A DNA stretch of 63,728 nt, taken from assembly GCA_947588205.1 (NCBI GenBank), contig CANPYG010000003.1, positions 1 through 63,728 of the forward strand. Direction: 5' to 3'. The position numbers and the translations under genes were made by a program. Positions 7,787 to 17,381 of the stretch are shown piece by piece (position 1 is the stretch's first letter; each line of letters starts with the position of its first letter). The DNA comes from an uncultured Acetatifactor sp. (GTDB lineage: Bacteria; Bacillota; Clostridia; Lachnospirales; Lachnospiraceae). The notes under the pieces were generated by a model. That model was not told the DNA's origin, made no database searches, and saw only the letters and a program-made list of their open reading frames with translations.

Positions 7787-7981
7787 AGGATTCCTCCGCT
7801 CATTTCGGGTGATAACCGCATGAAGCTTTTCCATAGCATAACTTACTATTCGTATCACGCGCCATCAAGATAACATATCTAATAAACTAAATCTAGTATA
7901 GCATACTATCGGCAATCATTTCAATTGTTATTTCTTCTATAACTAAATATTTTGCCGATATCCATTTTTCAACATCTCACC

Positions 7982-8398
7982 CTAACTCACCGATGTATTT
8001 TCTCCCTCCCATTCCCTTAAAAATACATAATAATCCGTCTTCTTCCATTTTCCGATAACCCTTTTATCGGTCAGAAAAGGTTTGTTGATAGCATCTTTCC
8101 GGGCAATCTCTTTGGCGGAATAACGCCTGCTGTCGACCTTACGCATCACCAGGGGCGTAGTTCCCCCTGTCTGAGGATAGCCAATGGTTTTATAATTGAT
8201 AATCATGTACAGGTCTTCGCCCCGCCTTTCCACACGATAATCATTCGCAAAGGAATCTGTTCCCGTCTTCACCAGCAGCTTCCCTTTTGTCCACCCATAA
8301 CACCAATAACGTTCCCCGCCTGGCAGGAAATAAAGGTAACGATTTTTATCCACCGGCAAAATGGAAAGCCTGGAGCTGTCTTCTTCCCCCAAATACAC
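7982..8398 (-). CDS. Possible detached C-terminal domain with two EVIGKW-type motifs
   Basis: This open frame of 138 codons starts at a GTG. The same frame continues upstream without a stop as far as the TAG (8453-8455) that ends the DUF5107 gene, and that extension reads IWGGFPFENDEEVIGKW. The protein contains LPGGERYWCYGWTKGKLLV and a second VIGKWKKTDYY near the end, a layout I associate with C-terminal repeat domains of larger Firmicutes proteins. No good ATG or well-spaced ribosome site is present, so it may be a relic, a readthrough extension of the upstream gene, or a small protein starting at GTG. Function unknown. Confidence 0.4.
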   Translation of the reverse strand: MYLGEEDSSRLSILPVDKNRYLYFLPGGERYWCYGWTKGKLLVKTGTDSFANDYRVERRGEDLYMIINYKTIGYPQTGGTTPLVMRKVDSRRYSAKEIARKDAINKPFLTDKRVIGKWKKTDYYVFLREWEGENTSVS

Positions 8399-8452
8399 CC
8401 ATTTTCCAATGACCTCCTCATCATTTTCAAAGGGAAAGCCTCCCCAAATAGA

Positions 8453-11400
8453 CTACAGAATCCTGCCTCCGGAACGCAATTCCTCCCCATAGAGCCTGCA
8501 CATCATATGGGACGGCTCTATGGAAACCGCCTGCCGGATAAATTCGGCAGCTTTTTCGGGATTCCCCAGACCGATATTTCCCAAAGCCATGAGATAGTAG
8601 CAATGCGCCTGATTCCTTGCGGTGTAATCCTCATCAAAGATCAAAAACTCCGGCAGGGAAACCGCAAAATATTCTATTTTCACTTCGTCCCTCAGGTGCC
8701 GCTCTCCATAATCGATCAGCCTGTAAAACCGGGAACGGGCTTCCCTGAGCTTTCCGAGCTTCAGATACGCAAGCCCCTGGTACAGGATCATATCCGCAGG
8801 CTGGTCATTGTAGTACATTGCGCCTGCCGGCTCGTCCGTACCGACGGAAGCTCTCTCAAAGCAGTCTTTTGCCTCTTCCTGCCTGCCCTGCGCCTCCAGG
8901 GCAAATCCAAGATGGTAATAAAGATGATTGTCCTTCGTGCCTTCCAGTTTTCCTTCTCCCAGATTTTCGGGATAAACCAGAGCCTTGCGCAAAAGCTCTT
9001 CCGCGTCCGCATAACGCCCCTCCCTGTAAGCTTTCTTGGCGAGCTCCAAAAGGGCGATGGTGTACTGGGTCGTAATCTTGCCTTCCCCACCTTCCCAGGG
9101 ATGAAAATGTCTCCCCATGATGCACTGATATGCCTTCTCATGGAATCCGCATAAATTGACCAGCGTAATGTATTCAATATACAGATCGTCCCGATCCCCG
9201 ATCAGATCCTTGTGGGCTTCAAAATTTGCAAGCCGTTCCTCAAAGCTCCAGCCCAGCTTCTTGTAAAGCTGATCCAGTTCCAGGAAAATCCGGGCGTCCG
9301 TGGGTCTCAACGCAAAAGCATGCTCCAAAGCTTTCTTTGCTTTCACCGGATCCTTGCATTTATTATAATAAACCAAAGCCAGATTGCGGAACACGATGGG
9401 GAAGGTATCATCCGCCCGGGCAGAGGCCTCCCACAGCGCCAACGCCTCCTCCCATTGCAGCTTATCATAGAACAAATTGCCCAGATAATAACACGCCTTC
9501 GGCATAACGCATTCCTTCGGCATATCGCCCGGCTCTGCTTTACCAGCGGTTTTTCCCGCACTTCTTGCGTCTCTTCTTCCATGGCCGACCGCGAAACGCA
9601 GCACTGCGATATCTTCCAGCTTATTTGGGAAGCAATAATCGGAGCATGCGCTTTCCGCCTTCTTAAGGAGCGCCCGGATCGTTTCCTCCTTCTCTCCGAG
9701 TCGGTAACGATAATAGGCCTCATAATAGCTCAGCATAGGATATTCCTTCGTACACTGTCCCAGAACCAGAATTGCTTCCTGATATGCTCCGAACTCCGCA
9801 TAATCCCTGGCCGTCATCAGATAATTTTCCTGAAAATCCCGCATCTTACGGTTAAGACTTTCAGCCTTTTCCGTCAGAACCGTATCTTCCGTCATTTCCA
9901 GCAGAAGCTGTTCAAAGCAGGATACAAAATCGAAGGGGTCAAGCTCCAGATTCTCCGCAATCCAGCGCCTTGCCTGCTCCTTCCTCCCCAGCTTCCTGAG
10001 CAGATACGCCTTAAGCCCCCTGGCTTTGATATGATGGGCGTTCTTCACAAGCCCCTTCTCCACCAGGGCGAGGGCCTTCGCATATTTTCCTTCCTTACTT
10101 GCTATGGCTGCCAGATAATAGAAGGACATCTCCTGCTGTTCATTGCTCCAGGCGGCCTTGTAAAACGCATCGTATGCTTCCGCCTCTTTTCCCTGATAAA
10201 AGAGATCCAGTCCCAAAAGGTAATAGCTCTCGCTGTTATAAGGATTGGGGTTGCGCTCCGTCAACCGCTCCAACGCTTTTCTGAAATACTTTTCCGCCCG
10301 CACGAACTGTCCCCTGCGCATCAGAAGCTGTCCATAGGCGTTGTTGATCCGGATATCCCCCGGATCTCTCTTAAGGCCTTCCAGGTAATAAGGGTCGGGA
10401 AGATACGTGGCGTGACGATATTGCTCGATATGCTGCCCGGTCAGATACAGCTCCTCGCAGGTCTGTATCTGCGCGGGATCCTTCGCAGCCTTGGCGGGCT
10501 CCGGCAGCTTGGGAATTTCCGGCGCCTCCGGCTGATACTCTACCAGACAATTTCCATCCGCATAGACGGCCAGATGCAGTTCCTCTTCCCTTAAACCTAC
10601 AAAAGCGCTTGCTCCTGCGCTTGCGGCTTCCCCCTCAGACATACGATCCCCGGCATATCCTGCCTTTCCGTCCAGCGCAACCTCCCGTTCAAAAATATCC
10701 ACCGGAGAAATTCTCGCTTTCTCCTTTAAGACCACCTTCCCTCTGGCGGTAAGCACGATTTCCGCCTTCTCATAAACGGAGGTGGCGTACACAATCACCT
10801 TCGCAGCCTTCCCGTCAAAGGACAGATGCACCGCCGCTTCTGTAGTGGCGTTTTTCACCTGCCCCACCGCCTTATAGGGCATAAAATACTGGGTGAAGGT
10901 TTTCTCCTCGAAAGGCTTCAGCCAGGAAAAATCGGGCTGGTTGTCCGTGAACATCCCCGTCATCAGCTCAATATAGGGACCGTCCTCATCCGTCAGATTT
11001 CTGTCCCAGGCTTTTCCGAAATCACCGCACCCCCAGGTCCACTGCTTTTTGCCGGGAGAAATATGGTGATCCGCCACATGGAGCACTCCCGCCCCCACGC
11101 CGTAATCATATCCGCCTACAAAATCATACTTTGACTTCTCGGCCATGTAGGAGGTAGGCACCGGAATATTCTTATACCGGGAGATGTCCACTCCCTCGCT
11201 GTAATCCTTTTTATAATATACCCCCGTTGCAATGGGGAAACGGGACACATCCCTCTTACCGTGATCCATCACAGCACGAACGTCGGGCGGGAAAATAGAC
11301 TGAGTGTTCTCGTTCACGGATACCGCCGGATTGGCCCACCAGAGGAAGGTCTGGGGCAGGGAGGTTCTGTTGTAAAGCTGCCCTGTGATCTCGATATAAG

Positions 11401-11905
11401 CCTTATCCGGGTAAAGAGTAATCTTCATCAGGCCCTTGGTGCCGTACATCTGATCCACATCATGCAGAAGCACCGAACAGCTGCCATCCTCATGTTCCGC
11501 CAGGACATAATCCACCGGCAAAAAGGTGGTGGGTCTGTGGTGCTGGGGCCAGTTGAATTCGATGCCGCCGGAAATCCAAGGTCCTGTCAGTCCCACCAGG
11601 GCGGGCTTGATCACCCTGTTATAATAAACAAAATCATACCCGTTTGTCTTATCATAGGCGCGCTGAATCCTGCCTCCCAGCTGAGGCAGCACCATCACCT
11701 TAAGATAATCATTTTCCAGGAAAACAGCCTCATATTCCTTATCATGCTTGACATCGCTGATTTTCTCTATCGTAGGATAAGGATATACCTTGCCGCAGCT
11801 GCCCTGGTACACCCTCTTGTCCAGGAAAATCGGCGTTTTCTCCGCTTCCCCGATCTCATAGGTAGGAATCTTAACACTTTCCGTCCAAACCCTTGCTTCA
11901 CTCAT
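8453..11905 (-). CDS. DUF5107 domain protein with TPR repeats
   Basis: This is a large cytoplasmic protein of 1150 residues without signal peptide. Residues about 35-350 form the DUF5107 domain, a galactose-mutarotase-like beta-sandwich (VMVLPQLGGRIQRAYDKTNG, ISGGIEFNWPQHHRPTT, TFLWWANPAVSVNENTQS). A linker follows, then from about residue 490 many tetratricopeptide repeats (for example YYLGNLFYDKLQWEEALALW). It lies about 0.1 kb downstream of a GH35 beta-galactosidase on the same strand, so it probably acts in the same carbohydrate pathway, perhaps on sugars or as a glycosidase-like enzyme. That activity is inferred from the fold and context. The start has AAGGAAG 8-9 nt upstream. Confidence 0.85.
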   Translation of the reverse strand: MSEARVWTESVKIPTYEIGEAEKTPIFLDKRVYQGSCGKVYPYPTIEKISDVKHDKEYEAVFLENDYLKVMVLPQLGGRIQRAYDKTNGYDFVYYNRVIKPALVGLTGPWISGGIEFNWPQHHRPTTFLPVDYVLAEHEDGSCSVLLHDVDQMYGTKGLMKITLYPDKAYIEITGQLYNRTSLPQTFLWWANPAVSVNENTQSIFPPDVRAVMDHGKRDVSRFPIATGVYYKKDYSEGVDISRYKNIPVPTSYMAEKSKYDFVGGYDYGVGAGVLHVADHHISPGKKQWTWGCGDFGKAWDRNLTDEDGPYIELMTGMFTDNQPDFSWLKPFEEKTFTQYFMPYKAVGQVKNATTEAAVHLSFDGKAAKVIVYATSVYEKAEIVLTARGKVVLKEKARISPVDIFEREVALDGKAGYAGDRMSEGEAASAGASAFVGLREEELHLAVYADGNCLVEYQPEAPEIPKLPEPAKAAKDPAQIQTCEELYLTGQHIEQYRHATYLPDPYYLEGLKRDPGDIRINNAYGQLLMRRGQFVRAEKYFRKALERLTERNPNPYNSESYYLLGLDLFYQGKEAEAYDAFYKAAWSNEQQEMSFYYLAAIASKEGKYAKALALVEKGLVKNAHHIKARGLKAYLLRKLGRKEQARRWIAENLELDPFDFVSCFEQLLLEMTEDTVLTEKAESLNRKMRDFQENYLMTARDYAEFGAYQEAILVLGQCTKEYPMLSYYEAYYRYRLGEKEETIRALLKKAESACSDYCFPNKLEDIAVLRFAVGHGRRDARSAGKTAGKAEPGDMPKECVMPKACYYLGNLFYDKLQWEEALALWEASARADDTFPIVFRNLALVYYNKCKDPVKAKKALEHAFALRPTDARIFLELDQLYKKLGWSFEERLANFEAHKDLIGDRDDLYIEYITLVNLCGFHEKAYQCIMGRHFHPWEGGEGKITTQYTIALLELAKKAYREGRYADAEELLRKALVYPENLGEGKLEGTKDNHLYYHLGFALEAQGRQEEAKDCFERASVGTDEPAGAMYYNDQPADMILYQGLAYLKLGKLREARSRFYRLIDYGERHLRDEVKIEYFAVSLPEFLIFDEDYTARNQAHCYYLMALGNIGLGNPEKAAEFIRQAVSIEPSHMMCRLYGEELRSGGRIL

Positions 11906-11949
11906 CTAATTACTTCCTTTCTCTCTAAAGTCTCAAAGCCCTTAGAACG

Positions 11950-12003
11950 CTTAAACTTTCACAACTCTTAAACTCTCACAACTCTTAAAACTCTCAGAAC
12001 ACT
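11950..12003 (-). repeat. Three tandem 17-18 bp repeats in the GH35-DUF5107 spacer
   Basis: CTTAAACTTTCACAACT (11950-11966), CTTAAACTCTCACAACT (11967-11983) and a diverged third copy (from 11984) lie head to tail between the two genes. No hairpin with a T-run is evident, so it is not an obvious terminator. It may affect mRNA stability or simply be slippage-derived. Confidence 0.6.
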
Positions 12004-12011
12004 CAAGGCCC

Positions 12012-14201
12012 TCAGAACTCCTTATAAAAGTCATCCCGCCGCTCCGACATGACCAGATAGCATTCCTTTCCTGCCAAAAGCTCTGCGGGTACCCTCCAGG
12101 GCAGACCGATATCATAATGATCCGCCACAAGCTGCCCATCCGCGTAGATCTGTGCCACATCGTAATCCTCGTCCACTGTAATAAAGCCCTTTTCCCCGGA
12201 CACCTCCAGCTTCCTCCAGACCAGAGCCCTCTCGCCGCCTTCTTCGCTTCCAATCTGCAGCTCTTCACTGTAAGGCGGCTCAAAGGGAGGTTCTGCCACA
12301 TCCGTCCACTTTACCTCTGCCTCCCGCATCGCATGGGCGCACCCGGTCATTGACGCATCCAAGGGTTCTCCCCCTTCCCCAAAAGAAAACTCCTCAAACT
12401 CCCCTCCGTTCCAGCGATAACAGGTGCAGGCTCCCGGCTGTACACTATTGAGCTTCCCGTCCGCTGCGTACAGATCGCATCCATTTCCAAGATACAATTC
12501 CTCCTGCCCGTTTACGGAAAGCCTTCTCAAAAACCTCGCCTCATCCCAGGTCAGAGTCACAATCCTCACGAACTCTCCCCCACCGGAGGAAATCCTGATT
12601 TCAGACACACTGTTTTTCCCTGCGGCGGTCTTAAAAATCCTGTCTTTCCCATTTCCTTCAATGCAATATTCAGCTTCGATTCCGGGAATTTCCACAAAGA
12701 AAAACGCATCCTCCATCCGACAGACAGGCTGTGCCGTGGCATACTTAAGCGTCAATTTACCCTCCGATTCCGCGCTCTCCTTCGCAAGCTCCATTCCAAA
12801 GGGGAAAAAGAAGCTGACCTCCCCCCGCACATCTATTGCAGGGAACCGCACGCTCCCACAATCCAGCACCGCGCCTTCCACATCGGAAAGCCTGGTAAGC
12901 CTCTGATAATGGTTCACAAAAACATATCCTTTTTTTCCATCCGTGCGCATTCCATAGCGCAGGGATGTCGTGTCCTCCCTCGGCACAGGCGCCATCGCGT
13001 CCACTGCCGCGAGCGGGGCAAATACTTCCTGAAAATCCTGTAAAAACAAATGCAGAAGGTTCAACAGCCGATACTGTTCTCTGACCTCCCCGAATTCCGA
13101 AAGGGCGGTCTGAAAATCATAGGAAAGGATCGGATAATCGTTGGGATAGCCCGTTGCCCTGGATTCCTGCAGGGTGGAAAGCTTCCCCAGCTTATTGGTT
13201 CCCCCATGATACATATAATAGCCCAGAAGATTGTTCCCGTCCCCCAGCTTTACAAGCGCTACCGCATAGATATCCATAGGCTTTATGATCGGTCTTCTGT
13301 GATGGGTGACTTGAATACCGCCGCCCAGCTCGCAGGTGGCAAAGGGATACCGTTCATAGGGAAGCTGCCAGCCTTCGCCTTCTTTTCCCTTTACCGCGAT
13401 CAGATCCGCGCCTATGGCGGAATCGTTTCTCATCCGGTTGAAAAAATAATGCGGAGAAGGCTTAAGTCTCTCAGTATGCTTCTCCCATGGCGCCTCGCAA
13501 TAGCCGCCGAAAACAGGCAGCACCTCCTCCGCGGGAATCCTTGCCCCCGACGCGCTGTTCCAGCCCGTTACCGTATAAAGCGGAGCCTCCAGACCGCATT
13601 CCAGAGCCAGCCCCTTTAAGGCTGCCAGATGCTCCGCGTTGTGTACATACTCGTTTTCTAACTGAATAGCGACGATATTTCCCCCATCCTTATAAAAAAG
13701 TCCTTGCACCTCTTCATAAATTCTGCTGTACCACTTACGGACTTGTGCAAGATATCCTTCATTATTTTCTCTTAAAGGATATGGTTTTGCAAGAAGCCAG
13801 TCAGGAAATCCGCCGTTCCTGCACTCCCCATGCGCCCAGGGGCCGATACGCAGCACTACCTCAAGGCCAATCTCTTTACAGGCAAGCACAAAAGCACGGA
13901 TATCCCTGTCGCCGGAAAAATCAAATTCCCCCTCCGTCTCTTCATGATAAATCCAGAAAAGATAGGTTGACACCAGCGTGATGCCTCCCGCCTTCATCTT
14001 GGCGAGCTCCATCCTCCATTTACGCCTGTCATACCGGCAAAAATGGAACTCCCCCATCACCGGGATCCAGGGTTTCCCTCCCCTAGTCAGGTAATCGCTG
14101 TTTATATCAATCCGTTCCCCCTGGGGATTCTCACCGCCCAAATGTAAATGCCCCGTCAAAAATTCATGGGGCTCTGCCTCCCGAAAACCATAAACCATCA
14201 T
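12012..14201 (-). CDS. GH35 beta-galactosidase
   Basis: This 729-residue cytoplasmic enzyme hydrolyses terminal beta-galactosides. The TIM-barrel N-terminal domain runs to about residue 330, with GEFHFCRYDRRKW near 50, GPWAHGECRNGGFPDWL near 120, the acid/base Glu184 in IQLENEYV, and a likely nucleophile Glu291 in FATCELGGGIQVTHHR. The rest is beta-rich accessory domains. No signal peptide is present, so substrate must be imported. AAGGAG lies 7 nt before the first ATG. The gene is divergent from an AraC regulator, which probably controls it, and is followed by the DUF5107 gene. Confidence 0.9.
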   Translation of the reverse strand: MMVYGFREAEPHEFLTGHLHLGGENPQGERIDINSDYLTRGGKPWIPVMGEFHFCRYDRRKWRMELAKMKAGGITLVSTYLFWIYHEETEGEFDFSGDRDIRAFVLACKEIGLEVVLRIGPWAHGECRNGGFPDWLLAKPYPLRENNEGYLAQVRKWYSRIYEEVQGLFYKDGGNIVAIQLENEYVHNAEHLAALKGLALECGLEAPLYTVTGWNSASGARIPAEEVLPVFGGYCEAPWEKHTERLKPSPHYFFNRMRNDSAIGADLIAVKGKEGEGWQLPYERYPFATCELGGGIQVTHHRRPIIKPMDIYAVALVKLGDGNNLLGYYMYHGGTNKLGKLSTLQESRATGYPNDYPILSYDFQTALSEFGEVREQYRLLNLLHLFLQDFQEVFAPLAAVDAMAPVPREDTTSLRYGMRTDGKKGYVFVNHYQRLTRLSDVEGAVLDCGSVRFPAIDVRGEVSFFFPFGMELAKESAESEGKLTLKYATAQPVCRMEDAFFFVEIPGIEAEYCIEGNGKDRIFKTAAGKNSVSEIRISSGGGEFVRIVTLTWDEARFLRRLSVNGQEELYLGNGCDLYAADGKLNSVQPGACTCYRWNGGEFEEFSFGEGGEPLDASMTGCAHAMREAEVKWTDVAEPPFEPPYSEELQIGSEEGGERALVWRKLEVSGEKGFITVDEDYDVAQIYADGQLVADHYDIGLPWRVPAELLAGKECYLVMSERRDDFYKEF

Positions 14202-14393
14202 ACAGACTCTCCTTCTGTTCGCTTGCTGTTTGCTTTCTGTTTTCCCCTGTTTCCCTCTGTTCCCCTCTATTCTCTTCCCGTTTCCTTTTTACACCCTATC
14301 CACAGTATATCCTCTTCCCCCAAATCTTCAATATCAAAATCTGCTCATTTATTGAGAAAAAATGCTCTCTTACCGATCACACCTATAAATAGC

Positions 14394-14422
14394 TTGACAT
14401 TCCTTTCAAAATAGATTACAAA
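14394..14422 (+). promoter_or_regulatory. Promoter of the AraC regulator gene
   Basis: A perfect TTGACA (14394-14399) is followed after 17 nt by TACAAA (14417-14422). The transcript would have a leader of about 70 nt, in which CCAAAG near 14454 and CTTTGG near 14480 can pair around a GC-rich loop. The rest of the 297-bp divergent spacer toward the GH35 gene is T/C-rich and shows no other clear signal. Confidence 0.5.
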
Positions 14423-14498
14423 AAAAGAAAAGCCCTTTATCCATCTTAAAATCAGCCAAAGAACCCCGGGTAACGCCGCCTTTGGAAAAGGAACCCAT

Positions 14499-15338
14499 AT
14501 GAAAACTTTAGAAAAACTGATCTCTCCGAAATCGGATTATTATATTTATTCCCCCAGCAGGATGGCGAGGGATATGCTTTTATATCCGCTACAGTGCGGG
14601 ATTTTCTATTACGAACCGGGGTATTCCTTAAAAAGGGACTCCTTCGACAGCTTTCTGATCCTATATCTTCAAAGAGGCGGGCTGGAGCTGGAGATCGGGA
14701 AGCATGCTTTTCATGCAAAGGCAGGGCAGCTTGCGCTGATCGACTGCTACCACAGCCACGCTTATTCTACCGCAAACGGCTGCGACTGTCTCTGGTGCCA
14801 CTTTGACGGAATCACCGCAAGACCCTTCTATGAGAATATAGCGGCGAGACTGGGCAATGTTTTCAGTCTGCCGGACACCTATCAGGTTTTCTCCCGGCTA
14901 AACGCCATCTTAAGGAGTTTTGAAAGCGGGGATACTGTCAGGGAACCTCTCTTGTCAAGGTATCTGAACGACATTCTGACAGATCTCCTGCTTTTTTCCT
15001 CTTCCAGGACCGGCGTCCATCGCTACAGCAAAATCGCAGAAGAAACCATGACTTATATGAATGAACACTTTGCGCAGGAGCTGGATATTCCGCTCCTGGC
15101 GGACAGGGCGGGTCTCAGCCAGGCACATTTTATCCGCACCTTCAAGAAGGAAACCGGGTTTACGCCCCATGAATATCTTCTCAACACCAGAATCGCCACC
15201 GCCCAATATCTGTTAAAAAATACCGGTCTGGCAGTGAAGGATATCTGCTACCAGACCGGCTTTTCCAGCGAGAGCGTCTTTTGCTCCTCCTTCAAAACGA
15301 AGGTCGGGATGACGCCCTCCCAGTATCGGGCGCAATAG
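14499..15338 (+). CDS. AraC family transcriptional regulator
   Basis: This is a 279-residue sugar-sensing type regulator. The N-terminal half has the cupin-like arabinose-binding fold (FLILYLQRGGLELEIGKHAF, then a His-rich YHSHAYST). The C-terminal hundred residues carry the two AraC helix-turn-helix motifs, ending with GFSSESVFCSSFKTKVGMTP followed by SQYRAQ. It is transcribed away from the GH35 gene and toward a convergent GH16 gene, so the most likely target is the GH35-DUF5107 unit. The inducer is unknown. The ribosome site is AAAGGAA before ATG 14499. Confidence 0.88.
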   Translation: MKTLEKLISPKSDYYIYSPSRMARDMLLYPLQCGIFYYEPGYSLKRDSFDSFLILYLQRGGLELEIGKHAFHAKAGQLALIDCYHSHAYSTANGCDCLWCHFDGITARPFYENIAARLGNVFSLPDTYQVFSRLNAILRSFESGDTVREPLLSRYLNDILTDLLLFSSSRTGVHRYSKIAEETMTYMNEHFAQELDIPLLADRAGLSQAHFIRTFKKETGFTPHEYLLNTRIATAQYLLKNTGLAVKDICYQTGFSSESVFCSSFKTKVGMTPSQYRAQ

Positions 15339-15377
15339 ATTTTGTCAACCGGGGGAACCCTGCTCTATTCCCCTGGC

Positions 15378-16223
15378 CTATTCCCCGCTTTCGGGCACTT
15401 CTTGAGTTTCGTAGGGATTTGTCTCCCACACGCGGACATAGTCCACTTCCATTTGGGCGGGCAGGGCTTTGATGCATCTACTGCTTCCTCCACCTGCCCA
15501 GGCGGCGGATTCCACCGTAAGCTTCATATAACCTTCCAGGGGGCAGATGCCGCCTCCCTGGGAACGCCAGATTTCCTTTCCGTCCACGTAAAAAATATAA
15601 TCCTCTTCTGTGCGCCAAAGGGCAAAGGTATGGAATTCCCCATCATAAATCTCCAGATCCGTGTTGGTCTTGGAGGCGGACTTTGCCCCTTCCGCATAAC
15701 CGTCCCAGTGCAGGGCCTGATTGCATTTCCCGCTCTCATTATTAATGCTCTCAATAATGTCTATCTCAATGCCGTCCTCGCTGCTGCCGTCCACATTGCC
15801 GACATCCCCTACCATCATCCAGAAAGCGCCCCAGATTCCCCTCGCCACCGGGAAACGGATGGAAGCCTCATAATAGCCATACCCTGCCGAGAACTTATCA
15901 TAAGTGCGGACTGCGCCTGAATGTACGCGCTCCTCATCCTCGTTCCACTCCGCGCGCAGAATGAGCAAACCGTTTCCATCCAGATAGGACAGATTATTAT
16001 CCCAGACATCCATTCCTCCGCCCCGTTCCCATTCCGGGCAGCGCGCCCATTTCGTTTCATCCAGGGTATCCCCGTCGAAATGATCCTCAAACAAGAGCCT
16101 GGGGGCGTTGTCCGTCTCTGCGGTTTCCTCCTGCCCGCTTCCGCCCTTTGCACAGCCGGCAATTCCCAGAACGATCATAAAACTCAATAATAACATGACT
16201 GCCCTCATATTGATTCCGCCCAT
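15378..16223 (-). CDS. Secreted GH16 family beta-glucanase, lipoprotein
   Basis: A lipoprotein signal ends with the lipobox IAGC (Cys24), so this 281-residue enzyme should be tethered to the outer face of the membrane. The mature part is a GH16 jelly-roll: FEDHFDGDTLDETKW at the start, DKFSAGYGYYEASIRFP in the middle, and the catalytic EIDIIE at 153-158, where Glu153 and Glu158 would be nucleophile and acid/base. Such enzymes cut beta-1,3 or mixed-linkage glucans or related galactans; the exact substrate cannot be read from sequence. It is convergent with the AraC gene. Ribosome site AAGGAAAGGG precedes the ATG. Confidence 0.88.
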   Translation of the reverse strand: MGGINMRAVMLLLSFMIVLGIAGCAKGGSGQEETAETDNAPRLLFEDHFDGDTLDETKWARCPEWERGGGMDVWDNNLSYLDGNGLLILRAEWNEDEERVHSGAVRTYDKFSAGYGYYEASIRFPVARGIWGAFWMMVGDVGNVDGSSEDGIEIDIIESINNESGKCNQALHWDGYAEGAKSASKTNTDLEIYDGEFHTFALWRTEEDYIFYVDGKEIWRSQGGGICPLEGYMKLTVESAAWAGGGSSRCIKALPAQMEVDYVRVWETNPYETQEVPESGE

Positions 16224-16256
16224 AATATAACCCTTCCTTTCCTATAGCCTTTTCTA

Positions 16257-17225
16257 TTAAAACAACATCACCAGAGTTCCCGCCACGATGGCAATAAGCC
16301 CTGCTGCGGCTCTGCGTGAAAGCTTTTCATGGAAAACAATGCCGGAGAATGCAATGGTCACGAGAATGCTTAACTTGTCAACAGGTACGACCACACTTGC
16401 GGGACCGTCCTGCAAAGCCTTGTAATAGCAGAGCCAGGAAGCTCCCGTGGCAAGACCGGACAAGCAGATAAAGCCCAGCTCTCTTTTGGGGATCTCCTTT
16501 ACCTTCGACTGCTTTCCCGTAACCGCCACCATCATCCAGGACATGATAAGCACCACACCCGTGCGGATAGCCGTGCCCAGATTGGATTCCACGCCGGTTA
16601 TTCCAATTTTGCCCAATATGGCAGTCAAACTTGCAAAAATCGCGGATCCGAACGCGAACAGCATCCAGCCTCCTCCATCCAGTCGTTTTTTTAACCGCAT
16701 CATCAAAGAAACAATCAGAGAATCTCCCGATCGGTTTTCTTCTGTTCCGTTTTCTTCCGGCGGCTTCCCAGTATATTTTCCCGGATGTACGCTCTCCTTT
16801 ACTGCAGCTTTTTTCTCGATCATCAGATAGGTGCCGGCTGCGATCAGCAGAACGCCTGCCGCCTTGGGCAGACTGATTCTTTCCTTAAGGAAAAAGAACG
16901 CCAGGATAATCGTGAGAACCGTGCTGGATTTATCAATGGGAACCACCTTGTTGATGTCTCCGGTCTGCAGGGCTTTAAAATAACACAGCCAGGATGCCCC
17001 AGTGGCAAGTCCGGATAAAATCAGGAAAACAAACGTTTTTCTGCCTATTTCCTGTATCTGATTCTGGGAGCCTACTACGAACACCATTAACCACGCAAAG
17101 GCCAAAACCACAATGGTCCGGACCGCAGTTGCCACCGTAGAATCCGTTTTCCGTATCCCGCATTTCGCCAGAACAGCTGTGAGCCCTGCGAACAGCGCGG
17201 AGCCGAACGCAAATACTATCCACAT
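16257..17225 (-). CDS. EamA/DMT superfamily transporter
   Basis: This 322-residue integral membrane protein is built of two EamA repeats, each with about five hydrophobic segments. The repeat is clear from paired motifs: ATGASWLCYFKALQTGDINK in the first and ATGASWLCYYKALQDGPASV in the second, with ILGKIGITGVESNLGTAIRT echoing AVLAKCGIRKTDSTVATAVR. The central loop is hydrophilic. Drug/metabolite transporters move small molecules across the cytoplasmic membrane, often outward; the substrate here is unknown. It sits 33 nt upstream of the GH16 gene and may share its transcript. Confidence 0.85.
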   Translation of the reverse strand: MWIVFAFGSALFAGLTAVLAKCGIRKTDSTVATAVRTIVVLAFAWLMVFVVGSQNQIQEIGRKTFVFLILSGLATGASWLCYFKALQTGDINKVVPIDKSSTVLTIILAFFFLKERISLPKAAGVLLIAAGTYLMIEKKAAVKESVHPGKYTGKPPEENGTEENRSGDSLIVSLMMRLKKRLDGGGWMLFAFGSAIFASLTAILGKIGITGVESNLGTAIRTGVVLIMSWMMVAVTGKQSKVKEIPKRELGFICLSGLATGASWLCYYKALQDGPASVVVPVDKLSILVTIAFSGIVFHEKLSRRAAAGLIAIVAGTLVMLF

Positions 17226-17316
17226 ATTTTATCGATCTCCATATCTCTCATTCGTCTGTACAATTGATATTTTCTATTATATACGGAGGAGTCCGCATTT
17301 TCAAGTCATCCACACA

Positions 17317-17355
17317 GAAAAGCACGCTTAACCCCGCAAGGCTGAGCGTGCTTTT
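17317..17355 (-). terminator. Rho-independent terminator between convergent signals
   Basis: AAAAGCACGCT (17317-17327) pairs with AGCGTGCTTTT (17345-17355) around a GC-rich loop, with T-rich flanks on both strands. It lies 27 nt past the stop of the anti-sigma-like gene and can act in either direction. Confidence 0.7.
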
Positions 17356-17381
17356 TCTTTTCTTCAGATCACTATGGTAAT

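Noticed and set aside
9212..10594. Long open frame of 460 codons on the plus strand opposite the DUF5107 gene
   Set aside because: It is antisense to a clearly coding TPR region, has no ribosome site and its translation lacks any family pattern; it arises from codon bias of the real gene.
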